This document shows positions 13,019 through 48,900 of a stretch of DNA of 64,000 nucleotides, piece by piece; the stretch's first letter is position 1, and the number at the start of each line of letters is the position of its first letter. Made by a program: the position numbers and the translations under genes. The notes beneath the pieces are model-generated. The model searched no databases and was not told the DNA's origin. It worked only from the letters and a program-made list of their open reading frames with translations. Source of the stretch: Nectonema munidae (Eukaryota; Nematomorpha; Nectonematoida; Nectonematidae); contig JAUIRK010000311.1 in assembly GCA_030549495.1 (NCBI GenBank), positions 62,001 to 126,000 on the forward strand. The letters are read 5' to 3'.

Positions 13019-13262
13019 TATATAGTCCTCAAATACAATTTAATAGAAACATTATTTAATCCATTTTAGTTCACATAAAGCATAAGATTTTGACTAATCC
13101 TTACTGAATTCCATTGGTCTTCATTCCTCCTCAACAGGAGCAATAACCTAAAATCGCTTAATCCAAAATAATCATACACAGTATTATTTTACCATCAGAA
13201 CTCATTAATTTGAATGTTTTTCCAAGCATTTTAACATGACATAGATATATTGCAATGATATG

Positions 13263-13568
13263 TTAATACCTCAAAAAACGCGTGATTACCACTATGTTCG
13301 AAAATAGTAAGCGCGCTGCCCTTTTTTTAAATAAATACTCTATAGCAAACATATCATCGCTAATACCGATCTTGCATTGTGATCGTAGAGCCTCCTCTCC
13401 CTCTAATGCAGTATTTCTCACATCCTGGCTAATTACCCTAATTATTTCTGGGATATAATTAATTTTCCTAGATATTATACTATCAATTAAGAAATTTTCA
13501 TGGAAGTTAAATTTTGCCATTTGCGAGTTAAAGAAAATTCGCGTAGTGTTATTTTCGCGCGCAAGCAT
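13263..13568 (-). CDS. Possible orphan exon or small protein, 101 codons
   Basis: I do not recognise this. An ATG-initiated frame of 101 codons (MLARENNTTRIF...) ends just past a donor-like GAG|GTATTA, so it could be an exon whose partners I cannot find. It is mixed hydrophobic and basic with one acidic stretch (ALEGEEAL), no signal peptide and no clear membrane segment. GC is higher than in its surroundings. In DNA this AT-rich a 101-codon frame can arise by chance, and a relic of a mobile element is equally possible. Confidence 0.22.
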   Translation of the reverse strand: MLARENNTTRIFFNSQMAKFNFHENFLIDSIISRKINYIPEIIRVISQDVRNTALEGEEALRSQCKIGISDDMFAIEYLFKKRAARLLFSNIVVITRFLRY

Positions 13569-15160
13569 ACATTTTCAAAAGTTATGTTATACTTATTTGT
13601 TTAATTTTGTTTTTTAAGATAATTTTTCGGATCAAAATAAGTAAGAAATATAAGATGGTTATCACAAAATAAAAATACTCTAAATAAAGATGGCCGTATG
13701 AATTGCTCACACAAGTTGCCTTCTCCGGCACATGCACACAACTTGACAAATTGTCTCCATGACTAAGGGTTTCATTGAAATACCAATGACTATTTTAGAA
13801 ACTTAGTTGGGTGTAAAATTGGGCAATGCAACGCTTTTAGGACTAATCGATACAACCGTTTAGAAAGCACTGCTTTAATTAAATCAAATTTCTGGCTCTG
13901 TTAATCTTCTAACATTTCTCACAAAATTCAAGAGTTTGCACGTATTTAGCCTTTTAAACGTAACAAAGAAAGAAATATTTTTGAAGAGGCTATTTTATGT
14001 ATTTTAGTTCCCCTAAAAAGTTGTGAAGATTGGATATTTTTCCAATTTTTTTACATTATTAATAATTCCTAAATCTCTTTACATAGTGAGATTCCTGCTT
14101 TGATTCGTGCCTTTCAGCTTAGAAATTTTATCAAATCTGTTTAAAGCAGACTTTTCTTAGTCAACCCTATTTGCTAAATGCACACATGAATGGATAAGAA
14201 ATTTTGTTCCATTTTTAGTTATACATAAATCACAGAATCAAAAAAGGTTTTCATTGAAAGCGTGTCAATGGCAGTACACTACACGCGCTTATATTTAATG
14301 TATTATTCTCAGATACGATTGCTGAAACAAATGACCTATAAAGTGTCTGTGCGATTCTATTTAAACAATAATGCAGAATAATCCCTTAGCTTTTATCCAT
14401 GTTTACAGCTCTCTGTGTCATGTGTTTTTTAGTTTCTCGCCCATCAAATCTCAGATATAGATTCTGCTTTTCTTGATCGCTTTCAATATTATTTGCTTTA
14501 TCCTCTTCAACTGAATAGTCTATCTAATCCCTTAAAATTCTAATTTTATTTAGCTTCATAATACTATTATCGTATATCACCTAATTTATTACTTCAACTG
14601 ATGTATCAGTTCCAAAATAGACGTATCAGTCTTAACCCTTTAGTGTCCCAAGTTGCAAACCTAGCTGAAGTTCTACCTGGGCGGATGTTAATTTTACAGC
14701 TCCTTAAAAGTTCTAAAAATATTTCAAAACACCAAAATCTGAATAATTTACGTATGCAAAATACGAAGACAGGGTGTTGCAACCATTTCTAAAACGGGCA
14801 TATTATTTATATTGCATTTTCATAATCAAATATTAATACAAATAAATTGTGCCCGGGGGGAGGCTCTACGTTGCTTCTTGGTACGCCATTGAGTGTCCCA
14901 TATTGAATTTTAGAACCAGTTTCGATCAATCAAAGAATAGCCATCTTAATTTTGTAAATAATATTACAGAAGTAGTAGTTTTGTGGCAATTAGTGGTAGG
15001 ATGAGTGAATACTCAGAATCGATATGGAGAATCCTTAGAATCTGCCGTTTCAGAATGTGTATCGGAGTCAGGCTCGTCGTCACCCCTTCACCCTCCCCTC
15101 CCTTGCATTTATTTCGCCACTTGGAACTCCCATAAATATATAAATGTATACACTTTCTTA
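13569..15160. other. Intergenic AT-rich sequence
   Basis: No gene recognised. 14630-14900 has somewhat higher GC with a repeated AGTGTCCCA word at both ends and may be an eroded repeat. Confidence 0.45.
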
Positions 15161-15215
15161 TAGTCCCGACTACCGCTTCTTACTCGCGGAGGCAGCGGTT
15201 GAGAAACGATGCCCT
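15160..15215 (-). mobile_element. hAT-like MITE terminal fragment
   Basis: On the - strand the stretch reads CGTTTCTCAACCGCTGCCTC followed by CGCGAGTAAGAAGCGG. This resembles the common hAT end in which TTTCTCAACCGGTG precedes a GC-rich block. Only one end is visible. Confidence 0.4.
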
Positions 15216-15654
15216 ATAGTGCGATCCATTTATACTGCCCTCATACTCCTTCGAGCCCAACCATCACATTCCATAAAGTTGATAAGTTTTATTTCACCAG
15301 ATATGCGCCCCTGATTTATATATAAATATCTATAAAATTTTATGTACAGTTATTTAATCTGGAATTTAGAGTGTTTTCGTAATCTGTACTCGCTTGAAAA
15401 TTGAGGATCGTCCCATCACTAGTGGCAATCGTTGTTCACTCTGTTAGTTTAGTTAATTTGTCATTTAATTAGTTGATTAAAATTTAAAAAAAAAATTTTT
15501 TATTTTATTTTAAAATTGAATTATTTGTTTCAATGATACGAATAACGAATTTACTAACCAACAATCAAATTGAGTTTTCTAGTTATCTCATTGTCTAAAT
15601 AACTAACTATTTCTACATAACACAAAACTTTGATATAAGTTATTTCTTCTTCAT

Positions 15655-16690
15655 CTTCACCATGACCGATATCGATCTTTGGTAACTCTTTTTAGCTTTC
15701 AAATTTTTTTTATAAAATTTTTCCAGCTTTTTTCATCTTCTGTCAATTTGAAAATTTCTTCTAGCTTTTTTTTGCCAGTCATTTCTTTGATATCATCAAT
15801 CCACAATGTTTTTCGTCTTCCTCTTCTTACTTTTTTCCCATTATCTTCAACTATTTACTTTAGTTCATCGCGGACTGAAGCTTTCGCTATATATGCCCAA
15901 AGAATTTTGCTTTTCTTTCAAGTATCATGTTAAGTAGTTTTGGCTTTGGTTCTTTAACCTTCTTTAATACAGCTTCATTCGTCATTTTATCTGTCCAGCT
16001 AACTCGTAGAATTCTTCTATAACACATCTCAAACGCATCTATTTTTTTTTCAAAGCATTTGTTAATGAAAGGACTTCAGATCCATACCTAAAAACAGACC
16101 AAACTTGTGAATTAAGAAGTTTCTTTTTTGTCTTGATATGGAGGTTATTTCTTATCAGTTCTTTATGTTTGCAAAAACTTTGCTTAGCTCTTGCAATCCC
16201 AGTTTTTACGTCAGCTTCATTTTGTAAATTTTCTTCTATTATATAGCGCCAAAATATTGAAATCTTTTTACCTGTTCTACTTTTTCAATTGAGATGTTAA
16301 AATTTTTATGTCCTTTGTTTGTTATTAGCATGCATTTTGTTTTATTTATGTTGATTTCAATTGAAGCGTTTCGTCCTTGTTTCACAATAAACTCCAACTG
16401 CTCCGTCAATCCTTGCTCTGTTTCGCTAATAAGAACAGTGTCATCTGCATAGCTAATTCTATTTATTCTTTGTTTCTGCTTGTTAGCCACACCAAAGCTT
16501 GATGTCATTTCTCGGAACGTTTCATCCACGTATATGTTAAATAGAAATGGAGAAAGTACGCAACCTTGCCTTACACCTATTTTAATTTTAATAGGATATA
16601 ACTTGTTTGTGAAGAAATATATTAGTTTATTTAAAATCAAATCAATAATAAGAGGAGACCTGTTTTTTTTTATCATCTGCGCCTATAACC
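15655..16690 (-). mobile_element. LINE (RTE/L2-like) reverse transcriptase, 5'-truncated and broken
   Basis: An open stretch at 16239-16676 carries GVRQGCVLSPFLFNIYVDE and ISYADDTVLIS (catalytic YADD), then KCMLITNKGH and the KVEQVKRFQYFG block. The reading continues downstream in other frames as GIARAKQSFCKHKELIRNNL, KLLNSQVWSVFRYGSEVL, RRILRVSWTDKMTNEAVL, RKTLWIDDIKEMTG and DRYRSW-stop at about 15670. Frameshifts occur near 16240 and near the A-run at 16048, and there is a stop near 15880. The first half of the RT domain and the endonuclease are absent. The C-terminal ...RYRSW stop style is typical of RTE-like elements. Confidence 0.85.
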
Positions 16691-17893
16691 CAAAAATTGT
16701 ATTTTAAATTCTATTTTTAAAGTTTTTCTATGCAGGCTATTCATTTTTCGTAGTTTTATTTTAAAAAATTTCTAAGTGTGCCTTTTTTTCAAATTTTTGG
16801 AGGTATGACTTAGCCAATTCATAACAGATGCCAAATTTTTGATCGATTTTTCTGAGATGATGATGACTTTTCAAAAATAATTTTTTCCTCGTAAAATCTT
16901 TCTCTCTGCTTGCTTGATAAACGTTTCTTTTAATAAAAGAATAGGCTGAAGCAGATTTATTTATTCAGTATGAAATTTGAATTTACTTAAATCACTTTAA
17001 AAGCCATATTTTCATAACAGTGTTTCACGTTTCATTGCGTGAAAATATTTTTCTTCGTTTTCATGCTATATGATATTTCAAACGCGTAAACTTTATATGT
17101 ACATTCTACACATGCACACTAAATAGTATGTAATATGTGTGAGCGTGTGTGTACAATATTACATTTTTCCAGACATTCTATTGTTTTCAACGCCAGTACC
17201 GTTATCATATTTTTATTGTGTGTGTGTGTGTTGCTGTAGTGCACATTCCTTAACCTAATGTGATTCATAGTCAGCTTATTACACAAGCCCGTTTTTCCAT
17301 GTAATTAAAAAGCGTTTTTTATTATGAAACATCTAACATTCTTAAAATGAGACAAGTTTTTTATAATAATTAAAAATTGCATTCAATGAATCATTTCGTT
17401 TCTTCTCTTAAAATTACTTTCTCATTATGCTTATCTAAGAAAATCGCCTTTTCTTTTTCGAATGCTACATCGCCAGATCGCTTCTAATCGAAGAAAGTCG
17501 TTTAGAACTAGGGTTCGTGAAAGCTAAAAATTAAAGAGCGAGTATTATTCCAAGAAAAATACTGATATTCAAGCTTTACTCAAATATTTTACTTATTTGT
17601 ATATATAATAAAATAAATGTATCTATCTTATACTGTGTACAATCAGGTCCATCCACCGATTTTCAAGACGGAGGGGGGGGGGGGGGGGTTTAAGAGAAAG
17701 CTTATAAATTTGTATATTTCAAAAGAGTTCCAAGGAGGAAACAAATTCCTGTGGGAAGGCCTCTTTTACTATCTTTTGTGACAAAACGGAAGTTTTTGCA
17801 GTTTATGTTCTAAAAAATTTAATTTCCACGCTTATTCGATCACAGAAATAATAAAGTGTTTAATAAATTAGTAGAACGCAGTAAAACCGGTAG
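16691..17893. other. Intergenic; TG microsatellite and a 16-G run
   Basis: No gene. 17216-17231 is a (TG)n repeat. 17673-17688 is an uninterrupted run of 16 G, followed by a stretch whose style (GGGGGG near an element end) suggests an unidentified repeat. Confidence 0.5.
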
Positions 17894-18086
17894 CGGACAT
17901 TAGGGGCAAAAAGACATTAGGGGCATTTTTCTCATCATAACGCTTTGCAGCAAAATAAACACATCATTCATCAAGCAAGTCAGCTTGTGATATAAAGACA
18001 CAAGATAAGAATATTTAAAACTAAGTATAAAAAAACATTAGGGGCATTTTTCTATTGGGGGCAAAAAGACATTAGGGGCATTTTAT
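17894..18086. repeat. Clustered ACATTAGGGGCA motifs beside the MULE copy
   Basis: ACATTAGGGGCA occurs four times: two side by side at about 17895 and 17912, and two at about 18035 and 18069. Copies are followed by AAAAAG or TTTTTCT. They lie just 3' of the Mutator-like transposase exons and could be its sub-terminal transposase-binding repeats or a terminal repeat remnant. Confidence 0.6.
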
Positions 18087-18123
18087 GAATTATTAAAAAA
18101 GAAAATTCTTAGTTAAAACTTAC

Positions 18124-18770
18124 GTATATGTATTTTCACTTTTGTCTGGAAGAAGACTGTATAAAATGGGAAACTGTTTGTTTTGATAAACAATATGGAC
18201 TGAGAAAATTTGGCTAAAGTTTTTAGGACATTTCTTAAAAGTCCCATCAACATAAATTTCTTCAAAAGTAGAAAACATAAGACAATACCTATAATTAATT
18301 AAAAAAACAAATTTTAAATTTTATTTATTTTAAAATAAACTTACCTAATAACGCTGGCTGCAAAAATTAGAAGTCTTTTGTTGCCGTTTATTACATCTTT
18401 TTTTATAAAAGGTTCATTTGAAGCAAAAAAGTTAAGATCAGGAGGTATTTGAAAGTTTATAGATGATGGAGGCTTTTTTCTACCTTTATTTCGTCTTATG
18501 AATCTTTTAATGCTTTCAACTTTAGGTAAGCATTTCAATTTTTCTTGATTAAATTGTGAAATATGATCCCTTTAATCATAGCTATATAGTTTTATTAAAT
18601 GATTCAAAAAAAAATAAAACCTATAAATTTTAGATGTTGGAGAGAAAGATTTTTCTGAAGCATCTTTTTTAATCATACTCATCGTCATTTTTTTAACTGA
18701 AAAAGAATTGCTGTGATTGTGTGGTACTTTACGTTTAATTTCGTCATAGTTACCAGTAAAGCCTTTTTTT
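18124..18770 (-). mobile_element. Mutator-like (MULE/FLYWCH type) transposase, three exon fragments with short introns
   Basis: Three - strand blocks join by GT-AG introns. Exon a (to 18621) has KRKVPHNHSNSF and ends SKIY. Exon b (18569-18345) runs HISQFNQEKLKCLPKVESIK, IRRNKGRKKPPSS and NKRLLIFAASVI. Exon c (18288-18124) runs EEIYVDGTFKKCPKNFSQIF and PILYSLLPDKSENTYT. DGTFK is the first catalytic Asp region of MULE transposases, and the His/basic N-part fits the end of a FLYWCH-like zinc finger. Introns are 51 and 56 nt and keep phase. A donor (AC|GTAAGT) follows exon c, but no later exon is visible, so the catalytic remainder is missing. The upstream exon runs into a stop near 18770. Dead fragment. 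Confidence 0.75.
18518..18649. repeat. Direct repeat copy 1 (132 bp)
   Basis: This covers the first intron of the MULE transposase plus flanking exon sequence. It recurs at 18833-18963 with about 95% identity, so the transposon suffered an internal duplication after it had gained its intron. Confidence 0.85.
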
Positions 18771-18832
18771 ATAAATTATTAACCCTAAAAACACAATCAA
18801 ATATGAAATTAAAAATATAAATAAAAAAAATT

Positions 18833-18963
18833 AACTTTAGGTAACCATTCCAATTTTTCTTGATTAAGTTGTGAAATATGATCCCTTTAATCATAGCTAT
18901 ATAGTTTTATTAAATGATTCAAAAAAAATAAAACCTATAAATTTTAGATGTTGGAGAGAAAGA
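18833..18963. repeat. Direct repeat copy 2 (131 bp)
   Basis: Second copy of 18518-18649, including the same exon edge, the short intron and the next exon start. Few substitutions separate the copies. Confidence 0.85.
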
Positions 18964-20629
18964 CAACATTCATGTCACCTTAGCAAAATTTTCTTCATGT
19001 TTAATAAATTGTCTTTATATTTCTTGTATGCTTATTTGTTCTATTGAACAGTGATGGTGTTAACAAATCAAAATAAGTTAATAATTCGGAAATGCAATAC
19101 CGGCACTCTCCTCTCTTTTTGTTTCGCTAATGCTGGTGATACCTTATCTAGAATTAATCTTCATTTTCATAAATATTTAGTAAACATAGCTTTTTTAATG
19201 TTATAATAATAAGCATTTAGAAAATTGAGAAACAAAAAAAATTGAAAAGTTTGATATGAATGAAAGACACGGTACGGTGTTTATTGAATTGAATAAAACT
19301 TTGGTGTCTATTTTTGATTTCATCCAAAAAAATTTCACATACTACTGGAGTTTTTCAAAAAATAAACAAATGCGTAGTATTGTAAAAAAATACAATTTGT
19401 AATGTTTCAAAATTTTAATTGAAAAAAATTTTTCCGATTTTATTTATTCAAAAAAGGATTTAATTTGAATTTTTTCAATATTTTTGTAGCAAACTTTTTT
19501 TGTAAACTTTGTCTACAAAATTTTGATTCAGCAAAAAATATTGTTCTAATTCTTCATAAAAATAAGTGCTTGCCAAAATAAGCCCATGTGCTAATTTTTG
19601 GAAAACTTCTGTAGCGCTAAAATTAGAAATTGAAGACAATTGGAAAACTTAACTCAAAATAAATTGCTATTTATTTCTTGGTAATTTGATTGTTAATTAT
19701 CAGTGCTCTGTCACAAGTTTACATGGGGGTAGGGAAGATTTAGCTTTCTTACTAGACTTACCTAGTATTTTTGAAAAAGTATTATTATTCGCTAATATTC
19801 TCTAAAATGTCTTACTACTTATAAATACCAAGTCACTGCAATATGGAGAGAGTATGGGTAAAATGATGAAAAATCATCTTATAAATTCTTTTTTAATAAT
19901 CTTTATCAAAGATTTTCTAAAATCGTATATTAATTTATTTTAACAATAAGTATCAGAAACTTGTTCTTAAACGAAAGTTATTTATAGTAATTAACTAAAA
20001 AAGAAAGAAAATATTTCCATGATTGAGACTAAGAATTCTCGGTGTTATAGTTTTCACAAGACTTGAAGTAAATGAGAATAGGATTGAAGAATTTTTATGT
20101 TTGAGCAAATCTTTTATCCATCGCACATGTTAAGAGTTGGGGTACGTTGCCTAGCGCTGTGCATTTGTATTGGGCGATAAAGCACTTTTGATATTTGCTA
20201 ATAATAGTTGGTATAATTCTTCTTTCTTTTCATCAGTGAGAACCCTTAGTATATCCTTGGAATTTCAATACTAAAAAACTTGAAAAAGAGTACATTTACA
20301 AAACATATTTGGAGAATTAAACTTAATAAAATATGAAAGTCATAACAAGCGATATAAAAAAACTTTAACACAAATTATAAGTGTTACATACATTTGTACG
20401 TACACGTACACTATCTAGGCTTTTTGTGTAGAAAAGTGGTAGATAACGCCAAAAAGGTTTCGAATCCAGTCACTCTGTTTGATAAATGCCAAATATTTAA
20501 AGCATATTAATTATTGGATAATTCTCTATTTTTTGACCATATTAGTTTCAAAATGGCTCATAGATTGGAAAGCTTGGAGTATAGATGACCTTAATTCCAT
20601 CCAATCACTTGTTGTACTGTAAAATTGTT
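18964..20629. other. Intergenic AT-rich sequence
   Basis: I see no gene, no long repeat and no transposon end that I can name. Confidence 0.5.
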
Positions 20630-20700
20630 ACCAGGGCTTCGGAGCCCCCTCAAAATTGTTTGACTCCGGCTCCAGCACCGCTCTCTTTCACCACCCTGGT
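20630..20700. mobile_element. Miniature inverted-repeat fragment, CCAGGG ends
   Basis: ACCAGGGCTTCGGAGCC on the left and CACCACCCTGGT on the right are inverted, enclosing CTCCGGCTCC. Probably an internally deleted member of the GGAGTC-rich MITE family seen at 12727-13018. Confidence 0.4.
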
Positions 20701-22590
20701 GTAAATATACTTCTATTTTTTTTCTTTACCACGCTTCCAACTCTATAATTTACGCACACCATCTTTTCAAAGTGTGTATTCCTGTTTTTAAATAAGGCGG
20801 AAATATGACTCAATAAAGGGACATAAAAGAATCGTGTTCCTATGAATACTCGCTGCAAATGTTAATTGCTCCATGAATCGCGCGCTTTTTAAACTACGCC
20901 CCTATTTTCCAGTTTCATCATTCTAATGCACTGTATAAATAAAGTTTTCGTAACATGAAAGTTTATTTAGTATTTTTGTCGTTATTCGTGTGCAACCCGA
21001 AGTTATTAAGTGTAAAACTTCTGTATTGGTATTTCCGTTTGAATTGTATTTAAATGCAAGCGTTATGCAATTGTATCCAGCTTTTGGCAACGAGAGAAAC
21101 AAGTATTCTGACTTTCACTCAAAACAACTTGAGAAGGAAGATATGGACTCGAGAGGGAAAGGGCCGTGGTTTACTAGTCTATGACGCGCATCTAAAAGAA
21201 CAAATTAATCTTACCTAATAAAGGCATTAAATGTAGCTTGTAATGTTTTCACCCAGAAGGCCGAATTGATGTGCAATAGTCGCTACTTTTTAGCGATACT
21301 TTTATTCAAAACTAGTTTCGTTTATTTTTGCGAGTTCTCAACAATGGTGTGTGTCATACTATATATGTCAGTGAGTGAGTTTGCCTGTGTGTGATCTGTT
21401 TCTTTACATAAAAAATGTATCTAATTGTTAAACGTTTATGCATCCTTTCTCAATAAGCTTAATATTAGGGAGGCTAAAACTTGCCTAAATATTCAGAAAA
21501 GCGCAAAACAGTCCAGATTTTTATTGAATCTTTGAAACCTAGAATCGGGCAATTTGCCTTCTATTTTTTGAGCCAGTGTTATTGTATTTTTAGATTTAGG
21601 GATGTAGTTATTTGTATTCAGTAATAAAAGTATTTGTATCCTTGGAATCTTGAATTCTATTTGTATTTGACTAGATACATTTGCTTGTGCATAATGTTAT
21701 CATAATAACATGCTTATGATAAAAATTTTGGACAAATTCAAAAATTACGGAAAAAACTTTCCGGTATATAGAAAAAAGAAAGATGTTTGAAAATTGCGGA
21801 TGCGGATGTTATTGCGCAAGTTGAATGAAAGTTAAATGATCCGCGGATGAGGATGATGTTAAGAGGATGTAAAAAATTTTTGCGGATATCCAATGCCATC
21901 TCTAATAAAATCTTGATCATCACTTGCATGGCTGCTCTCTGACAGATTCAGTTTTTATTTAGATGCTCCGAACACTAGCTCGCGCTATAATTTGTCCAAC
22001 AAAGTTATATTTTAGTAGTATAGTAATAAAACTACACAACGAAAGAGAAATTATTCGTGACAGACTTGCAAAGTATTTCATTTCGCCAACCGCACTGCCA
22101 ATTTCGGCATAGCGAATTGTCGATGCTTCTTAACTCGTCCAACTATTTGATTAACGTTCAGATCCTGTTTTAAAATATCTGTGGAAGGATGTATATTCAA
22201 ATTTTTCTATAGAGACACGTACCTTTTTAAGATTCTTAAAATGAAGCATCTTGCTAACGTTTTTCTTCTATTTTCATTAATTCCAACACATGGGTCGCTC
22301 AGAATTTAACTTGGAAATTCGGCTATATAATTTCAGTTGGATTCAAAATCGATAAAAGAGGTGATAGAAAATTATTCATTTATTTCTTCAAAGCACCACC
22401 TTGATATATAACATTTATCTAAACCTTTTGAAGACAAATTGTCTGCTTTCAACTTCAATTGAAGTTATATATATATATTTAAATCAAACGATTTTCATTT
22501 TGGGATATTGCTGTCACACTGGTCCTCGTTATTTTTATCGATCGCAATAGTTTGCGCTAATTAGATTTTGGGTTTCCTTACTTTGCTATT
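20701..22590. other. Intergenic AT-rich sequence
   Basis: No recognisable gene. The open frame at 20990-21184 has no family resemblance. Confidence 0.5.
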
Positions 22591-22727
22591 TTAACCCGTT
22601 ATCGAGCAGAATAATCAGACGATATCTAATGTAAAGCAGAAGATTTGTATTAAAAAGCATTAATAAACGCAGAAGATTTTATTTTTGTAAAGTCGATATA
22701 TGTCTACTGTGGTCGTATAATTGGATA
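22591..22727 (-). mobile_element. TTAA-flanked foldback element, type B, copy B1
   Basis: Starts TTAACCCGTTATCGAGCAG, then CAGACG, CAGAAG and CAGAAG boxes, and ends with an eroded arm after AAAGTCGATATATGTCTACT. Reverse orientation relative to B2 and B3. The right end (about 22727) has lost its TTAA. Confidence 0.65.
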
Positions 22728-22987
22728 AAAAAATTTTTGATTTTTGTTTTTTTTCTTTGTTCTATATAATCCCTTGTATCCCTTTGTTGACCTGATACAG
22801 TTGATATCTGGCCTCACATTGTAAAATTGAATATTGAAATTTTAAAGTGATCTCTTTTATCTGAGCGGTTAATAAATTGTAAAAGAAGTCATTTCCGAGT
22901 GATAAAATTTCCACAAGCGCATAAAATTTTCTGTGATCATAAGGTGATAACAGCAGAATTTATATAACTAACTATCTATCTTCTTAA

Positions 22988-23121
22988 TTAACCCATTAAG
23001 TCCCAATGCTCCCATTTGGGAACATAAGTAATTTCATCTTCTGCTTTTTTCAATGACTTTGAATATAAATCGTCTGCGTTTTTTAGATATCGTCTGATTT
23101 CTATGGTACTTAATGGGTTAA
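22988..23121 (+). mobile_element. TTAA-flanked foldback element, type A, copy A2
   Basis: TTAACCCATTAAGTCCC at the left and GGTACTTAATGGGTTAA at the right. Palindrome CCCATTTGGG sits next to the left arm. The last two CGTCTG boxes are 21 bases apart; the first box is shortened to CTTCTGC. Lies 326 bp upstream of the HIPK start codon. Confidence 0.8.
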
Positions 23122-23148
23122 CTATCGTATCTTATTAAGCTTAAGTGA

Positions 23149-23285
23149 TTACTCTTTCGTGACAAGTGTATAATATATAATACATAAACAATTTTACCTT
23201 CGTCTGTTTTTTCATATAGTTTTGTATATCAATCTTCTGCTTTTTAATAAATATCGTCTGATTTTTCTGGTCACGAAAGGGTTAA
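23149..23285 (+). mobile_element. TTAA-flanked foldback element, type C, copy C2
   Basis: Left arm TTACTCTTTCGTGACAAG and right arm CTGGTCACGAAAGGGTTAA. Near-palindrome GTATAATATATAATAC beside the left arm. CGTCTG, CTTCTG and CGTCTG boxes at 33 and 21 base spacing. Ends 162 bp before the HIPK start codon. Confidence 0.75.
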
Positions 23286-23447
23286 ATAGGTAACTAACTA
23301 CTTTACCAAATAACAATACAGAAATATTTTTATAAATAGAAAAGTGGTGTGCTCTGCGAAAATATACGTAGCCATTTTTTGTATTCTCATGTATTTGTAT
23401 TACTTTGCCAAATTAATGAATTTTGTGATTATTTTAAGTATTTTGTG

Positions 23448-47083
<23,636 letters not shown>

Positions 47084-47215
47084 CATAGAAGCATAATCTC
47101 TCTATATTTTTCGAAGTAAGAACTACCTCCTTTTTCTTTTATCTTTCTCTCGATTGTTCACATGACGAGGTGCCGTTCTCCCTATATTTGCTAATGGCTA
47201 CAATTTGATTTACTT

Positions 47216-47221
47216 AATAAA
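47216..47221 (+). promoter_or_regulatory. Candidate HIPK polyadenylation signal AATAAA
   Basis: AATAAA 133 bases after the HIPK stop codon on the coding strand. It is the first such hexamer that I see there. Confidence 0.45.
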
Positions 47222-48894
47222 AGAACTAAGAATACGCCAAAAATCATTGCACTTTCACTGCCTAAAATTTTAAAAGGGCATATAATAATTCCTCAGCCAA
47301 TTTTTAAATGGACCTTAATGTATAAAATTTTGGAAAGCTATTGCCAGGGTTTCATTAGTGGAGAATTAGCATTAGTGTTAATCGTACATATACATTTAAA
47401 TATACATTTTTTTTGAATCTCTTGACACAAACTTTCGTATTTATCTGTATTAATACAAGTCTGACACAATGTGTCATCAATGATATTATATATCTACGCT
47501 TTTTTTTTATTTATAGCCAGCCAATAGGCGCAATTTTACAATCTTATTTGATATAGAAAAAAACTTTGGTCCTCTGATTCAAATTTCAAAAGATATCGTA
47601 TATAAATTTTAATTTTACTGATTTTATTTTATATCCAAACCTGTAAAATACTCAAACAAAAAGGGCATTTTAAAATTGAATTTTTTTTTGGGTTAGTTAA
47701 TTGTTAATTGTTTATTAATTTCCGTTCATTTATATTTATTTCTGTATGAAAAAATTTAAATTGTTATGATTTTAAATTCTAGCCCAAAATAATAGTATCA
47801 TGATGGAGGCTTTTTAATTATAGGATATCTCTTTACTTTTAATATATAGAAATTATATTTGATCTTCCCTCGGACACACTAAAAATTGATACAACGTGGC
47901 CGAATCATGTATCGATAAAAAGTTATCTTCTTTTTAGATGGGTTCAACAGCACCTGTGCAATAATCCAATATATAATAGATACAGCAATGGAAGTAAAAA
48001 GACGGCAGCATTTTCCCACGCGCGCATGACCCAGCCATGCGTGCGAAACACAATTAAATATCATCTGTGTTGTATTGTGAGATTCTTTTACTTTTGTCAA
48101 ACAAACTATTGTTTTTTATTTTTCGTATTTTCACTCTTTTGGTGTTTTGTTTGTTGCTTGTGCATTTTCTCTCATCAATATTCTAACACGACTTACAACG
48201 CCCACTTCCTTATTTATAAAGATGTAACCTCCATTATTATACAAACTTGGTTATTTTAGTTTTATTTTTAAATTTGCGAAAAATATATTTGTATTTTTTA
48301 ACCTTAGGCACAATTTTATAACAACTTATATAATAATGATAATAATATATTATAGAATCATTAATCTTTTAAACATATGACAATTTTCATTCCTTCTTTC
48401 CAAGATATGATAGTGACTTGATTATCTTGGCGTACTTAACCTTTGTTTTATTTCAATACTCTACAACGATAACCACCTGCATTCTATCGAATAGAATGGA
48501 GCACCCGATTTTCTTCATTTTAACACTTCTCATTTAGCATGTAATAGTTATCATTCAATGATTTTAACTCTGTTTCACACGCTTCATTTTTAGCGAGGTT
48601 TCTTCCTACTATTACTGTTTGCTGTGTGTTAAAGTCACAGCAACAACAACTATTTTTGCAGTATCAATAACTTTTTTACTTTTACAAAGCATATTACATT
48701 GCACCATTACTTATTAATGTCTTTTATTTTTGTAGTTATTTGAAATGATTTTTTAATATTTTCTCATCACTGAATTATACCATCATAACATCTTTTTCAT
48801 TATTATTTTCATCTATAGCACATACTTGCAATTTTGCTACCTTCAATAATAAATTTTGTGATCCACTAAAATGAATTTTCCCTATATATTTGCT

Positions 48895-48900
48895 TTTATT
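48895..48900 (-). promoter_or_regulatory. Candidate WDR24 polyadenylation signal
   Basis: TTTATT on the + strand, AATAAA on the WDR24 strand, about 275 bases after the WDR24 stop codon. Confidence 0.35.

Noticed and set aside
23349-23447. Extension of HIPK exon 1 upstream to a GTG
   Set aside because: No ATG in this part; animal genes rarely start at GTG, and the first ATG at 23448 is adequate.
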